A DNA stretch of 64,000 bases from JADKIH01 sp031417395 (GCA_031417395.1 JANOVM010000020.1:15845-79844); one strand, 5' to 3'. Shown: positions 45,899 through 54,359, counted from the stretch's first letter. A program made the numbers and translations. The notes: generated from the letters alone by a model not told the origin.

Positions 45899-47356
45899 AT
45901 GATAACAACACTTCAGCGGAATAGTTTTTACCTTTTAGGAATAGTGTTTCTTTTTGCTTCCTGCAGCAAAGAGAAATCCTCTGTTACCGGATGGAATTAT
46001 AACGATCCTAAAAACGGTGGCTTTGAGGTAACCCCTTACGATGAACAGGAAACGGGCCCCGGCCTTGTACTTGTTGAAGGTGGCACTTTTACCATGGGGC
46101 GTACTGAACAGGATATTACCCTCGACTGGAATAATATTCCCCGCAGAGTTACTGTAAGTTCGTTTTATATTGATGAAACAGAAGTTGCAAATGTTCACTA
46201 CCTGGAGTATTTATATTGGATTTCCCGCGTTTTCTCTGCTGATTATCCTGAGGTATACAAAAAAGCCTTACCCGATACCCTTGTTTGGCGTGATAAACTA
46301 GCTTATAATGAGCCTTTTGTGGAACTTTATCTGCGCCACCCTGCTTATCAGCAATACCCTGTAGTTGGTGTTAATTGGTTACAAGCCAGCGACTTCTGCG
46401 CATGGAGAACGGATAGGGTGAATGAGCAGATACTTATTCGTGAAGGTATTTTAAGGGTTAATCCAAATCAGATTAATGAAGATAATTTTAATTCCGAATC
46501 CTATATGGCCGGGCAATATGAAGGTCTTGTAAAAAATGATCTTCAGGATTTGAATCCAAGTTCCGGTAGTAATGGTACACGTAAAGTTCGTATGGAAGAT
46601 GGTATTATGCTTCCTAAATACAGATTGCCGACTGAAGCTGAATGGGAATATGCTGCTCTTGCTCAAATTGGGAATACTATATATGAGCGTGTAACAGACA
46701 GAAAACAATATCCTTGGAACGGACACATCGTTCGTAATAAGGATGAAAAATATAAAGGCCAGATGATGGCCAACTACAAAAGAGGACGTGGTGATAATAT
46801 GGGTACAGCAGGATTCCTGAATGATAATGCTGATATTCCTGCTCCTGTTCATTCTTATTGGCCAAATGATTTCGGCTTGTATTGCATGGCCGGTAACGTA
46901 AACGAATGGGTAATGGATGTTTATCGTCCACTCTCTCCCGAGGATAAAAGTGATTTTAATCCTTATCGTGGTAACGTTTTCCAAACACAGCAGCGTGACG
47001 AAGAAGGTGCCATTAATGAAAAAGACAGTCTGGGTCGTGTTCCAATGCGTCAGGTTACTCCTGAAGAAAGTGCTGACCGTAGAAATTATACCAAAGCGGA
47101 TAATATCAACTTCCTTGATGCTGATGAATCAGAATATATTAAATACGATTACGGTATTTCTTCCTTAATTAACGACAAAGCCCGCATTTACAAGGGAGGT
47201 TCCTGGAAAGATCGCGCTTACTTTATGTCGCCCGGTGCCCGTCGCTTCACAGATGAAAATCAAAGCACAAACGATATCGGTTTCCGTTGTGCAATGGTGC
47301 GTGTTGGCAGCCCAACCGGTTTGGGATCTAAACCCAAGACGAAAATTAAACGATAA
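45899..47356 (+). CDS. gldJ: Gliding motility/T9SS lipoprotein GldJ
   Basis: The 485-residue lipoprotein (lipobox FASC) has the GldJ start TGWNYNDPKNGGF, then a formylglycine-enzyme-like (SUMF1) domain: GLVLVEGGTFTMGR, FYIDETEVAN, QYPVVGVNWLQASDFCAWR, YRLPTEAEWEYAA, the GLYCMAGNVNEWVMDVYR block and the final GGSWKDRAYFMSPGARRF with NDIGFRCAM. GldJ stabilises GldK and is needed for T9SS secretion and gliding. The TGWNYNDPKNGGF start separates it from GldK. Proximity to porU and porV is the known conserved arrangement. Confidence 0.93.
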   Translation: MITTLQRNSFYLLGIVFLFASCSKEKSSVTGWNYNDPKNGGFEVTPYDEQETGPGLVLVEGGTFTMGRTEQDITLDWNNIPRRVTVSSFYIDETEVANVHYLEYLYWISRVFSADYPEVYKKALPDTLVWRDKLAYNEPFVELYLRHPAYQQYPVVGVNWLQASDFCAWRTDRVNEQILIREGILRVNPNQINEDNFNSESYMAGQYEGLVKNDLQDLNPSSGSNGTRKVRMEDGIMLPKYRLPTEAEWEYAALAQIGNTIYERVTDRKQYPWNGHIVRNKDEKYKGQMMANYKRGRGDNMGTAGFLNDNADIPAPVHSYWPNDFGLYCMAGNVNEWVMDVYRPLSPEDKSDFNPYRGNVFQTQQRDEEGAINEKDSLGRVPMRQVTPEESADRRNYTKADNINFLDADESEYIKYDYGISSLINDKARIYKGGSWKDRAYFMSPGARRFTDENQSTNDIGFRCAMVRVGSPTGLGSKPKTKIKR

Positions 47357-47365
47357 TATTAATAT

Positions 47366-47403
47366 TGAAAAAAGCCTTGTATTTGATACAGGGCTTTTTT
47401 TTT
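47366..47403. terminator. Bidirectional terminator after gldJ
   Basis: The stem AAAGCCTTGTA/TACAGGGCTTT (one G-T pair, 5-base loop) is flanked by an A-run on the left and nine Ts on the right. It separates gldJ from the convergent permease gene. Confidence 0.9.
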
Positions 47404-47432
47404 GATTATTTCTACTAACAATTTTCAAAATA

Positions 47433-48809
47433 CTATGTCACTGAATTTACTTTTTTCCTGAATATAAAATACACAGGGACACCCGTTAGGATAATTATCA
47501 ATCCATACAAACTGAATTGAGTTTGGTATATTAGCATATTAAGAGCGACTAGGCTGGCAAGTAGAATGTATACAGCCGGAATAACAGGATACCCAAAAGC
47601 TTTGTAAGGTCTTTCCATATCCGGTTTTTTGACCCTCAAAACAAACAATCCTGAAATTGTTAATATATAGAAGAGCATTACCGCAAACATTATATAGTTC
47701 AGCAAATCGCCATACGTTCCGGAGAAACAAAGAATACAAGCCCAGATACATTGCATGGTTAATGAATTAGCCGGTACCTGGTTTTTATTAAGTGTTGCAG
47801 CTTGTTTCAGGAACATTCCATCTTTAGCCATTGCATAATAAACGCGTGCTGCCGTAAGAATACATCCATTCAGGCAGCCGAAAGTGGAGACCATAATCAT
47901 TGCAGCCATAAAGTATTTGCCGCTGTTGCCTAAAATTGTTTCCATCATTAACGTTGCTACTCTGTCATTCTCTGCATGTTGAATTTTTTCAATTGGTAAA
48001 ACATATAAGTACGCTATGTTGGCAAGCAGATAAAGCAGGATTACAGTGGAGGTACCCAGTAAAAGTGAGAGCGGAAGGTTCTTCTGAGGATTTTTCACTT
48101 CACCCGCAGTAAAGGTTATATTATTCCAGGCATCGGCAGAAAAAAGGGATCCTGTCATGGCTGCTCCGAAAACGCCAATGGTAGTTAGTGTTATGATATC
48201 CGGAAAAGCAGGTTTAAAATGTTCGCTGCTTCCAAGACCATTTATGCCAAAGTATATCCCTAAAACCACTAAAAGCAGAAGCGCCAATACCTTGGAGACC
48301 GTAAACACGTTTTGTAAAAAGGCTCCTGCTTTTACATTCCTGAAATTATACAAACTAAGAAAAATTATCAGGAAAATAGCCAGAATTTGTTGCGTGTTTA
48401 CTTTTAGAAAACCGGCTTGAAATAGATAATTATCACCTGAAATAACAGGAAAGAAGACACCGGTAAATTTTGCAAAAGCCACTGCTACTGCGGCAATTGT
48501 CCCAGTCTGTATTACGGCAAATAATGTCCAGCCGTATAAGAATCCATAGAGCTTTCCGAAGGCTTCTCTGATATAGACATATTGCCCTCCTGCTTTGGGC
48601 ATGGCAGCGGCAAGTTCACCATAACTTAGTGCTCCAAAGATGGTAATGATTCCTGTTACAACCCATGCCATCAAAAGCATTCCCGGTGTTTCTACCTGAC
48701 GGGATATTTCTGCTGAAACAATAAAAATTCCCGAGCCAATCATGGACCCGATAATGATAGCTGTTGAATCAAGGAGGGTTAATTTTTTTTCGACTTTGTG
48801 ATTTTCCAT
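47433..48809 (-). CDS. APC-family amino acid permease
   Basis: The 458-residue protein has twelve hydrophobic helices and the APC motifs: LLDSTAIIIGSMIGSGIFIVSAEI in helix 1 (the GSGIF break), GALSYGELAAAMPKAGGQYVYIREAFGKLYGFLYGW, and FSADAWNNITFTAGEVKNPQKNLP. It resembles the LAT-like / y+L amino acid group, which often acts as exchangers. The substrate cannot be read from sequence. It is divergent from pyrF. Confidence 0.92.
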   Translation of the reverse strand: MENHKVEKKLTLLDSTAIIIGSMIGSGIFIVSAEISRQVETPGMLLMAWVVTGIITIFGALSYGELAAAMPKAGGQYVYIREAFGKLYGFLYGWTLFAVIQTGTIAAVAVAFAKFTGVFFPVISGDNYLFQAGFLKVNTQQILAIFLIIFLSLYNFRNVKAGAFLQNVFTVSKVLALLLLVVLGIYFGINGLGSSEHFKPAFPDIITLTTIGVFGAAMTGSLFSADAWNNITFTAGEVKNPQKNLPLSLLLGTSTVILLYLLANIAYLYVLPIEKIQHAENDRVATLMMETILGNSGKYFMAAMIMVSTFGCLNGCILTAARVYYAMAKDGMFLKQAATLNKNQVPANSLTMQCIWACILCFSGTYGDLLNYIMFAVMLFYILTISGLFVLRVKKPDMERPYKAFGYPVIPAVYILLASLVALNMLIYQTQFSLYGLIIILTGVPVYFIFRKKVNSVT

Positions 48810-48903
48810 TTTAATGAGATTACCTTTTTTAATACAATCAATTTGTTCATGATTCGCGCGATCAAATTAAAACATTTAAACTAACAAATAGTAATTTTAC
48901 TGC

Positions 48904-49740
48904 ATGACACGTAAACAGCTTTTCGAACAAATTAAATTGAAAAGTTCTTATTTATGCATCGGCCTCGATACGGATAAGAGCAAAATACCGGACCATTTGA
49001 AAAAATTCGATGATCCCATATTTGAATTCAACAGGCAAATCATTGAAGCTACTCATGAATATTGTATTGCGTATAAACCCAATCTTGCTTTTTATGAAGC
49101 GAATGGCCCTGCAGGATTAATCAGTCTTCAAAAGACAATGACAGTAATTCCTACCGGTTTATTTACAATTGCCGATGCTAAACGCGGCGACATTGGCAAT
49201 ACTTCAGAAATGTATGCAAAGGCTTTTTTTGAATACTATAATTTCGATGCTATAACAGTTGCTCCTTATATGGGAAAAGATTCTGTTACTCCGTTTTTAA
49301 ACTTCAAAGATAAATGGGTTATTTTATTGGCACTTACCAGCAATGCAGGTTCCATGGACTTTCAATTGGCTGAAGTTGATTCCCGACAACCAAAAGAAAA
49401 ACTGTTTGAACATGTCATTCACCACTCGCAAAAATGGGCCGACGAAAATCAGCTTATGTATGTAGTGGGAGCGACCCATCCTGAATTTTTCAGCGACATA
49501 CGTGCCATTGCCAAAAATAATTTTCTGCTTGTTCCCGGAGTAGGGGCACAGGGAGGAAATCTTGCTGAAATTTCAAAAGCGGGAATGAATGATGAATGTG
49601 GACTGTTAGTAAACTTATCGCGTAATATTTTATACGCTTCCGATGGAGAAGACTTCGCTGAAGCAGCAGCAAACGAAGCGAAAAAAATCCAACAGGAAAT
49701 GAAAGTGTTACTTGAAAATCGGATAGGAAGTTCTAAATAA
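48904..49740 (+). CDS. pyrF: Orotidine-5'-phosphate decarboxylase (type 2)
   Basis: PyrF decarboxylates OMP to UMP, the last step of de novo pyrimidine synthesis. The 278-residue protein is of the longer type-2 subfamily: YLCIGLDTDKSKIPDHL, AYKPNLAFYEANG, the catalytic-site TIADAKRGDIGNTSEMYAKA (essential Asp/Lys/Asp), VVGATHPE, and LLVPGVGAQGGNL with the phosphate loop. Full length, single gene. Confidence 0.96.
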   Translation: MTRKQLFEQIKLKSSYLCIGLDTDKSKIPDHLKKFDDPIFEFNRQIIEATHEYCIAYKPNLAFYEANGPAGLISLQKTMTVIPTGLFTIADAKRGDIGNTSEMYAKAFFEYYNFDAITVAPYMGKDSVTPFLNFKDKWVILLALTSNAGSMDFQLAEVDSRQPKEKLFEHVIHHSQKWADENQLMYVVGATHPEFFSDIRAIAKNNFLLVPGVGAQGGNLAEISKAGMNDECGLLVNLSRNILYASDGEDFAEAAANEAKKIQQEMKVLLENRIGSSK

Positions 49741-49822
49741 TTTTTTTTTGTTGCATCGAATAAATCGGAATTCAGTTGGGTTCTTTTTTAGATTGTCTTA
49801 AATATTTTTACTGTAGGATTTT

Positions 49823-49897
49823 AACGCAAAGCGCCAAGGAACGCAAAGTTCCGCAAATCTGCGTTGCGAACCGTGGCGGTCCTTGGCGCTTTGCGTT
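49823..49897. repeat. Foldback repeat with 18-bp perfect arms (AACGCAAAGCGCCAAGGA)
   Basis: AACGCAAAGCGCCAAGGA (49823-49840) is exactly reverse-complemented at 49880-49897. Part of the arm motif, ACGCAAAG, is repeated just inside. The loop is 39 bases. It lies about 80 bases downstream of pyrF. No coding frame is contained. Confidence 0.9.
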
Positions 49898-50055
49898 TAA
49901 ATCCGACCATTAATTTCTCACCACCCTTTCAAAAAGCCCAATAATCAACGAATTTCAGCCTATACCTCTTTTCCATTTACTCAATCAAACATACCGTTTG
50001 TTAATAATTTCAGTCCTATTGCTCATTTCTGCTGTTATTTCAGTATATTGGTATA

Positions 50056-50063
50056 TATATTTG
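50056..50063 (+). promoter_or_regulatory. Candidate -7 element TATATTTG for the small GG-motif gene
   Basis: TATATTTG fits TAnnTTTG and would place the transcript start about 55-60 bases before the ATG at 50129. A TTTG is not at the normal -33 spacing, so this is a weak call. Confidence 0.4.
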
Positions 50064-50128
50064 AGTCATAATTCAATTAAAAAAACCAACGACCGAAGGT
50101 TTAAGAGGTTCTAAAAAACAAAAAACAA

Positions 50129-50365
50129 ATGGAAAACAAATCAAAAAAATCAATCGAAAGTTTGAAAGATCAAGAAGTAGATGGTCAAAACGTTAAAGGC
50201 GGTTTCTCATTAATCCGTAATGACGACAATGTTGCCCACTATCATGTTAAAGATTTCGCAAAAGCAAAGCAAAATGCTTTGGATGATGCAAGAGCTCACG
50301 GTTTTACTCAGGTAAATCTTATTGATAAGATTACCGGCAGAACAACTACTCATCGCTTAGATTAA
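50129..50365 (+). CDS. Small protein with possible double-glycine leader
   Basis: The 78-residue protein begins with a Lys/Ser-rich, acidic-ended segment and VKGG at residues 22-25. This resembles GG-type leaders cleaved by C39-peptidase ABC exporters: Val at -4, Gly at -2 and -1, Asp at -8. The predicted core (about 53 residues, from FSLIRND) has no Cys, several His, and a helix with ARAHGFTQVNLIDKITGRTT. The leader match is partial (no Leu at -12). No peptidase-transporter or modification enzyme is adjacent. It could equally be a small cytosolic protein. A good terminator follows, so it is likely a single transcription unit. Confidence 0.6.
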   Translation: MENKSKKSIESLKDQEVDGQNVKGGFSLIRNDDNVAHYHVKDFAKAKQNALDDARAHGFTQVNLIDKITGRTTTHRLD

Positions 50366-50432
50366 TTTATCAGGCACTGCCGATAATTTAGAGAGTAGTT
50401 TAACGGATTTAGGGTAAAAATCTTTCTTAACT

Positions 50433-50465
50433 GGGTTGGTCAAATTGACTAACCCATTTTTTTTT
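50433..50465 (+). terminator. Rho-independent terminator after the small GG-motif gene
   Basis: GGGTTGGTCAA pairs with TTGACTAACCC (one G-T pair, 1-base spacer) at 50433-50455, followed by a T-run broken only at its first base. Confidence 0.9.
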
Positions 50466-50579
50466 ATTTAATATTAACGAATCGTAATAGTGTAAAAAAA
50501 AAGTTATTGGTTCAGATTCCCTAATATAGTGAACGGTTTTTTCTTGTTTCGTCACTTACTTTGTGGAAAATTCCATTAA

Positions 50580-51857
50580 GTGACAGAAGCTTTCCTTCAT
50601 TACCTCTGGCAATATCGCTTGTTTGATATGAAAAACCTGCGAACGGATGACGGACTCAGTGTTGAAGTAGTTCGTCCGGGAAAATACAATACAGGCGCAG
50701 GCCCCGATTTCTTTAATGCACAATTACGACTCGACGGAACCTTGTGGGCCGGAAATGTAGAAATACATATTCATTCTTCAGATTGGCGGAGGCACCAGCA
50801 TCATACAGATCCTGCCTATGAAAATTGTATCCTTCATGTTGTGCATGATAACGATGCTCCTACACTTCGAATGAATGGTACAATCATACCTGTTATTGAA
50901 TTAAAAGAAAAGTATCCTCCGTATTTATGGGATAATTATCTACGCTTATTAGGAACAAAAGGCTGGATAGCCTGTCAGCCCAGGATACATGAGATTGACG
51001 ACCATACCTGGAAAGTTACCAAAGAGCGAATGATTGAAGAAAGGATTGAACAAAAAAGCGACCAGATTTTAATTGCACTAAAAGGCAATAAAGACGATTG
51101 GGAAGAATGTTTTTATCAGCAGCTGGCCCGTAACTTCGGCTTTCAGTTAAATGCTATACCGTTTGAAATGTTAGCAAGAAGTCTTCCAGTGAAAATTATA
51201 AGCAAAGAAAGAAGCAGTCTGACAAATATAGAAGCTTTGTTTTTTGGCCAGGCAGGAATGCTTGATGATAATTTTACGGAAGATTATCCTATACTTTTAA
51301 AGGAAACTTATTCCCATCTTTCAAAAAAATATTCGTTGAAAAATATTCCGGTGTCTTCGTGGAAGTTTTTACGTTTGCGCCCTGTGAATTTCCCTACTAT
51401 TAGACTGGCACAGCTATCAGCATTATTGAAAAGTAGTCCGACAATTTTTCGTAATCTTAAGGATGCCCCGGACCTCACTTCGCTTTATTCCTTTTTTGAA
51501 ACAGAAGCTTCCTTCTACTGGAATACACATTATACCTTTAAAAAGGAATCTACTTCTCACGTTAAGAAACTGGGACAATCTTCTATCAACAATCTGTTAA
51601 TAAACACCTGCATTCCTTTCTTATTTGCCTGGGGACGGTATACGGGAGATCCTCAATTTTCTGTAAAAGCAATGTCTTTGCTGGCTGAAATTCCCCCGGA
51701 AGAAAATCATCTGATAAGCAAATGGAAAGAATTGGGCATAAAAGTTCATAACGCTGTTGATACACAAGCCTTGCTGCAATTGAATATTCAGCATTGTTCA
51801 GAAAAAAAATGTTTAACTTGCAGCATCGGAAACCAACTCATCAATACCCTTCCATGA
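50580..51857 (+). CDS. DUF2851 family protein
   Basis: The 425-residue cytoplasmic protein has the DUF2851 pattern: TEAFLHYLWQYRLFD, VEVVRPGKYNTGAGPDFFNAQLRL, GNVEIHIHSSDWRRHQH, NCILHVVHDND, then a C-terminal helical part with CIPFLFAWGRYTGD and a Cys-rich end (HCSEKKCLTCSIG). Its biochemical function is unknown. The start is a GTG directly after an in-frame TAA; no ATG precedes the conserved block. The N-terminal region looks like a nuclease-type or metal-binding fold, but I cannot prove it. The stop overlaps the PspC gene (ATGA). Confidence 0.88.
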   Translation: MTEAFLHYLWQYRLFDMKNLRTDDGLSVEVVRPGKYNTGAGPDFFNAQLRLDGTLWAGNVEIHIHSSDWRRHQHHTDPAYENCILHVVHDNDAPTLRMNGTIIPVIELKEKYPPYLWDNYLRLLGTKGWIACQPRIHEIDDHTWKVTKERMIEERIEQKSDQILIALKGNKDDWEECFYQQLARNFGFQLNAIPFEMLARSLPVKIISKERSSLTNIEALFFGQAGMLDDNFTEDYPILLKETYSHLSKKYSLKNIPVSSWKFLRLRPVNFPTIRLAQLSALLKSSPTIFRNLKDAPDLTSLYSFFETEASFYWNTHYTFKKESTSHVKKLGQSSINNLLINTCIPFLFAWGRYTGDPQFSVKAMSLLAEIPPEENHLISKWKELGIKVHNAVDTQALLQLNIQHCSEKKCLTCSIGNQLINTLP

Positions 51858-52081
51858 AGTTCATTACACGCATACGCGATTTTTTTGAAACGAAAGCCTT
51901 CGGTGTTTGTTCCTGGATCGGTAACATACTGCACATGCGTACTTCCGTAATACGCTTGTTTTTTATTTATGCTTCTTTTTTAACGGTTGGTTCACCTTTA
52001 ATAATCTACATGATTCTGGCATTTTGGATTAAGATGAAGAGTTATGTGTATGCAAGGAGGACTTCGGTTTGGGATTTGTGA
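51854..52081 (+). CDS. PspC-domain membrane protein
   Basis: The 75-residue protein has the PspC pattern GVCSWIGNILHMRTSVIRLFFIYASF, then a transmembrane segment (LTVGSPLIIYMILAFWIKMK) and a basic end. The longer frame would start at TTG 51794; ATG 51854 overlaps the DUF2851 stop by four bases and gives a normal N terminus (MKFITRIRDFF). PspC proteins sit in the inner membrane and link to envelope stress. Co-translation with DUF2851 is implied. Confidence 0.88.
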   Translation: MKFITRIRDFFETKAFGVCSWIGNILHMRTSVIRLFFIYASFLTVGSPLIIYMILAFWIKMKSYVYARRTSVWDL

Positions 52082-52181
52082 AATATTTAATTTCTATTCA
52101 TTTTTAATAATGACTCTCGTCCGGAAGAACATTTAGTGAATTGGATTGGGTTAAAAATTTAAATCAAGTTTTCATACTCTT

Positions 52182-52426
52182 TGCTGGGCGAAGTCTTAAG
52201 CGCGAAACGGAATCTTTATTAAAAGTACTGCCATCGGATTGAGCGCGTGACTTCGTCCACGACGCGCCTTTTAAAACTTCAACGAATTTAAGCCCCTGTA
52301 TTTTTTCATTCTCGGTGAATGATGGAAATTAAAGCCCTCGCTCCGTCGAGGACGAAGTCACGCGCTCGAATAAATTTCAGAGCTATTATTTTTATTGGTA
52401 CTTCGCGCTTAAGACTTCGCCCAGCA
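52182..52426. mobile_element. 245-bp foldback element, MITE-like, with 25-bp terminal inverted repeats
   Basis: TGCTGGGCGAAGTCTTAAGC continues to a 25-base arm at 52182-52206 that is exactly reverse-complemented at 52402-52426. Nested 18-base inverted arms GAGCGCGTGACTTCGTCC (52241-52258 with 52350-52367) lie inside. It has no significant open frame and no clear target-site duplication at its edges. Calling it a MITE is inference from the TIR structure. Confidence 0.75.
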
Positions 52427-52591
52427 GGACAGAAACTAATTTGTTTTTTAACTTTAAGAAATTATTTGAGTTTAGGTTTGGAACTATACAGATTACAAAT
52501 CTTGTTTAGCCACCATTAAATAAAAACTAGAGATTTTTCCGAACCCACTTACTCATGCTTCGTATAATCTCCAACATTTATCCATTCCCAA
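52427..52591. other. AT-rich gap before the GIY-YIG-like gene
   Basis: This is the right part of a 510-base gene-free stretch (52082-52591), whose middle is the foldback element. I see no open frame, RNA or terminator hairpin in it or in the 100 bases left of the element. Confidence 0.5.
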
Positions 52592-52936
52592 ATGACTTAT
52601 CACGTCTATGTAATCGAATTATCGAAAAAAGTATTTACGGAAGACTGGCGATTCAGGTCGGCCAATCCGCAATACAATGGAGTGTTGGAATGTCTGTACG
52701 TTGGCATGACGAGCAAGACTCCTGCCGAACGCTTTGAGCAACATAAAACCGCATATAGAAATAAGAAAGGGCACAAGCTGTCATCGAATGTTGTATTCAA
52801 ATACGGATCGTATTTGCGCCCAACATTGTACAATGACATAAACCAGAAACGTATGACGCGCGAAGAAGCATTAAAGATGGAAGCAAAGCTTGCCTGGGAC
52901 TTGAGGAGGAAAGGTTACGCTGTTTGGTTTAATTAA
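52592..52936 (+). CDS. Small GIY-YIG-like protein
   Basis: The 114-residue protein resembles the GIY-YIG nuclease core: YHVYVIEL as a variant GIY strand, CLYVGMTS as a variant YIG (YVG), a helix with ERFEQHK (Arg47 in the catalytic-Arg position), and a later helix MEAKLAWDLRRKGYAVW with Glu97 in the metal-binding Glu position. The insert between GIY and YIG is longer than usual. The motif is weak, so the nuclease call is moderate. It stands alone with a foldback element upstream. Confidence 0.68.
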   Translation: MTYHVYVIELSKKVFTEDWRFRSANPQYNGVLECLYVGMTSKTPAERFEQHKTAYRNKKGHKLSSNVVFKYGSYLRPTLYNDINQKRMTREEALKMEAKLAWDLRRKGYAVWFN

Positions 52937-53336
52937 ACTTGTGGAACCAATCCTATTCGAAAAAGGGAATGAGTAGTTATGTAAAATTAGGTAATAAGGT
53001 TGGTGTCTGTGGGGAATCGTTTTTCTACGAAGGTAATGAGGTTGCATATTTGATAAATTTGATTCAAGCTCGAATAGCATAGCACATTACTAGTCTGTGG
53101 TGGAATCACACTTTGCTCATGATTGCTTTACATTGTTAATTCCTAAAAGGACTAAAGTAGAAAGTACAGAATGCCGGATAAATTTGATCCAAGCTCGGGT
53201 AGTCTAACACAGTTAAAGATTTCTTTTCATAACAGCTCTTCTAAATCATTTAAAAAAATACACATTTTCCAATTGTATATTCCTTTAATTTACCCCCTCA
53301 ACTTCAACCATTTTATCCTATTTTTGTTTCCTGAAC
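52937..53336. other. Intergenic region with one diverged direct repeat, no convincing gene
   Basis: Four hundred bases separate the GIY-YIG-like gene from the channel gene. A small open frame (52969-53082, 37 codons) is present but has no start-site signals and runs into the first repeat copy, so I do not call it a gene. The potassium-channel promoter may be the TATTTTTG at 53319-53326. Confidence 0.6.
53052..53212. repeat. Direct repeat with a 125-bp period
   Basis: The segment starting GATAAATTTGATTCAAGCTC at 53052 recurs as GATAAATTTGATCCAAGCTC at 53177. Identity is about 28 of 36 bases, and the offset is 125 bases. It looks like two copies, one partial, of an old dispersed repeat. Confidence 0.6.
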
Positions 53337-54359
53337 ATGAAAGGCAATCTCCTCTCCATAAATTTCCGGTATTTCGGAAAACTTTATTTAGCCATTGGTC
53401 TTGTAATTTTAGTCTTGATTACCGGTGTGGCCGGCTATTACTTTATACAAGATTACACCTTTATCGATGCATTTTTCATGACAGTGATTACCATTGCCAC
53501 CGTCGGATACAGGGAAGTTAAGGAGCTTGATGATGCAGGAAAGATATTCACATCCTTTTTGATCATCTTTAGTATTGGTACATTTGCTTATGCAATTTCA
53601 GTTATTACTCGTTATGTAATCGAAGGAGAGTTTCAGTTGTTTTTTAAACATTATAAAGTGAATAAAGACATTCAACAATTAAAAAGACATGTAGTCGTTT
53701 GCGGTTACGGAAGAAACGGACGCCAGGCTTGCCAGCAGCTGGCTTCAGGTAATGAAAGTTTTGTGGTCATAGAAAATGATCCTGCTATTATTGAAAGCAT
53801 GCGTAATGAAAGCAAACTTTTATTTGTTGAAGGCGATGCAACTCAGGATGAAGTTCTTGCTGAAGCCGGACTGGAAAGAGCAAAAGCATTGATAACGGCA
53901 CTTCCCAGCGATGCCTCCAACGTTTTCGTTGTGTTAACCGCACGTGAAATGAATCCATCACTGAAAATTATCAGCCGTGCTTCCGACGATGCTTCTGAAC
54001 ATAAATTGAAACGAGCCGGTGCCGATAACGTAATCATGCCTGATAAAATTGGTGGTACGCACATGGCTGCACTTGTTACAAAGCCTGATGTACTTGAATT
54101 TATCGATCATATTACGGGACGAATAAATATCCGACTGGAAGAAATATTGTTTAGCAGTCTGCCTGAATCGATGAAAAATAAATCCATCCGTGAATTGGAA
54201 ATCAGGAATAAAACAGGAGCTAATATTATCGGTTATAAAACTGCTGAGGGAGAATATGTAATTAATCCTCCTCCGGATACCGTCATGATGCAGGATGCCA
54301 AACTATTCGTACTCGGAACGCAGGAACAAGTAATGCGCTTTAAAGACATTCTTAAATAG
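53337..54359 (+). CDS. Two-TM potassium channel with TrkA-N/TrkA-C domains, altered filter
   Basis: The 340-residue protein has two transmembrane helices flanking a pore loop. A TrkA-N (RCK) Rossmann domain follows (HVVVCGYGRNGRQACQQL, then FVVIENDP and LFVEGDATQDEVL), and a TrkA-C domain (about 250-340). It would conduct K+ with NAD/nucleotide gating. The selectivity filter reads TVGYRE: the last Gly of the TVGYG consensus is Arg59. That substitution, if real, should change or abolish K+ selectivity. The next gene starts 7 bases on. A TATTTTTG box ends 10 bases before the ATG, so the mRNA would be almost leaderless. Confidence 0.88.
   Translation: MKGNLLSINFRYFGKLYLAIGLVILVLITGVAGYYFIQDYTFIDAFFMTVITIATVGYREVKELDDAGKIFTSFLIIFSIGTFAYAISVITRYVIEGEFQLFFKHYKVNKDIQQLKRHVVVCGYGRNGRQACQQLASGNESFVVIENDPAIIESMRNESKLLFVEGDATQDEVLAEAGLERAKALITALPSDASNVFVVLTAREMNPSLKIISRASDDASEHKLKRAGADNVIMPDKIGGTHMAALVTKPDVLEFIDHITGRINIRLEEILFSSLPESMKNKSIRELEIRNKTGANIIGYKTAEGEYVINPPPDTVMMQDAKLFVLGTQEQVMRFKDILK

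Noticed and set aside
52969..53082. 37-codon open frame after the GIY-YIG-like gene
   Set aside because: It lacks start signals, its end is part of a dispersed direct repeat, and it shows no recognisable family.
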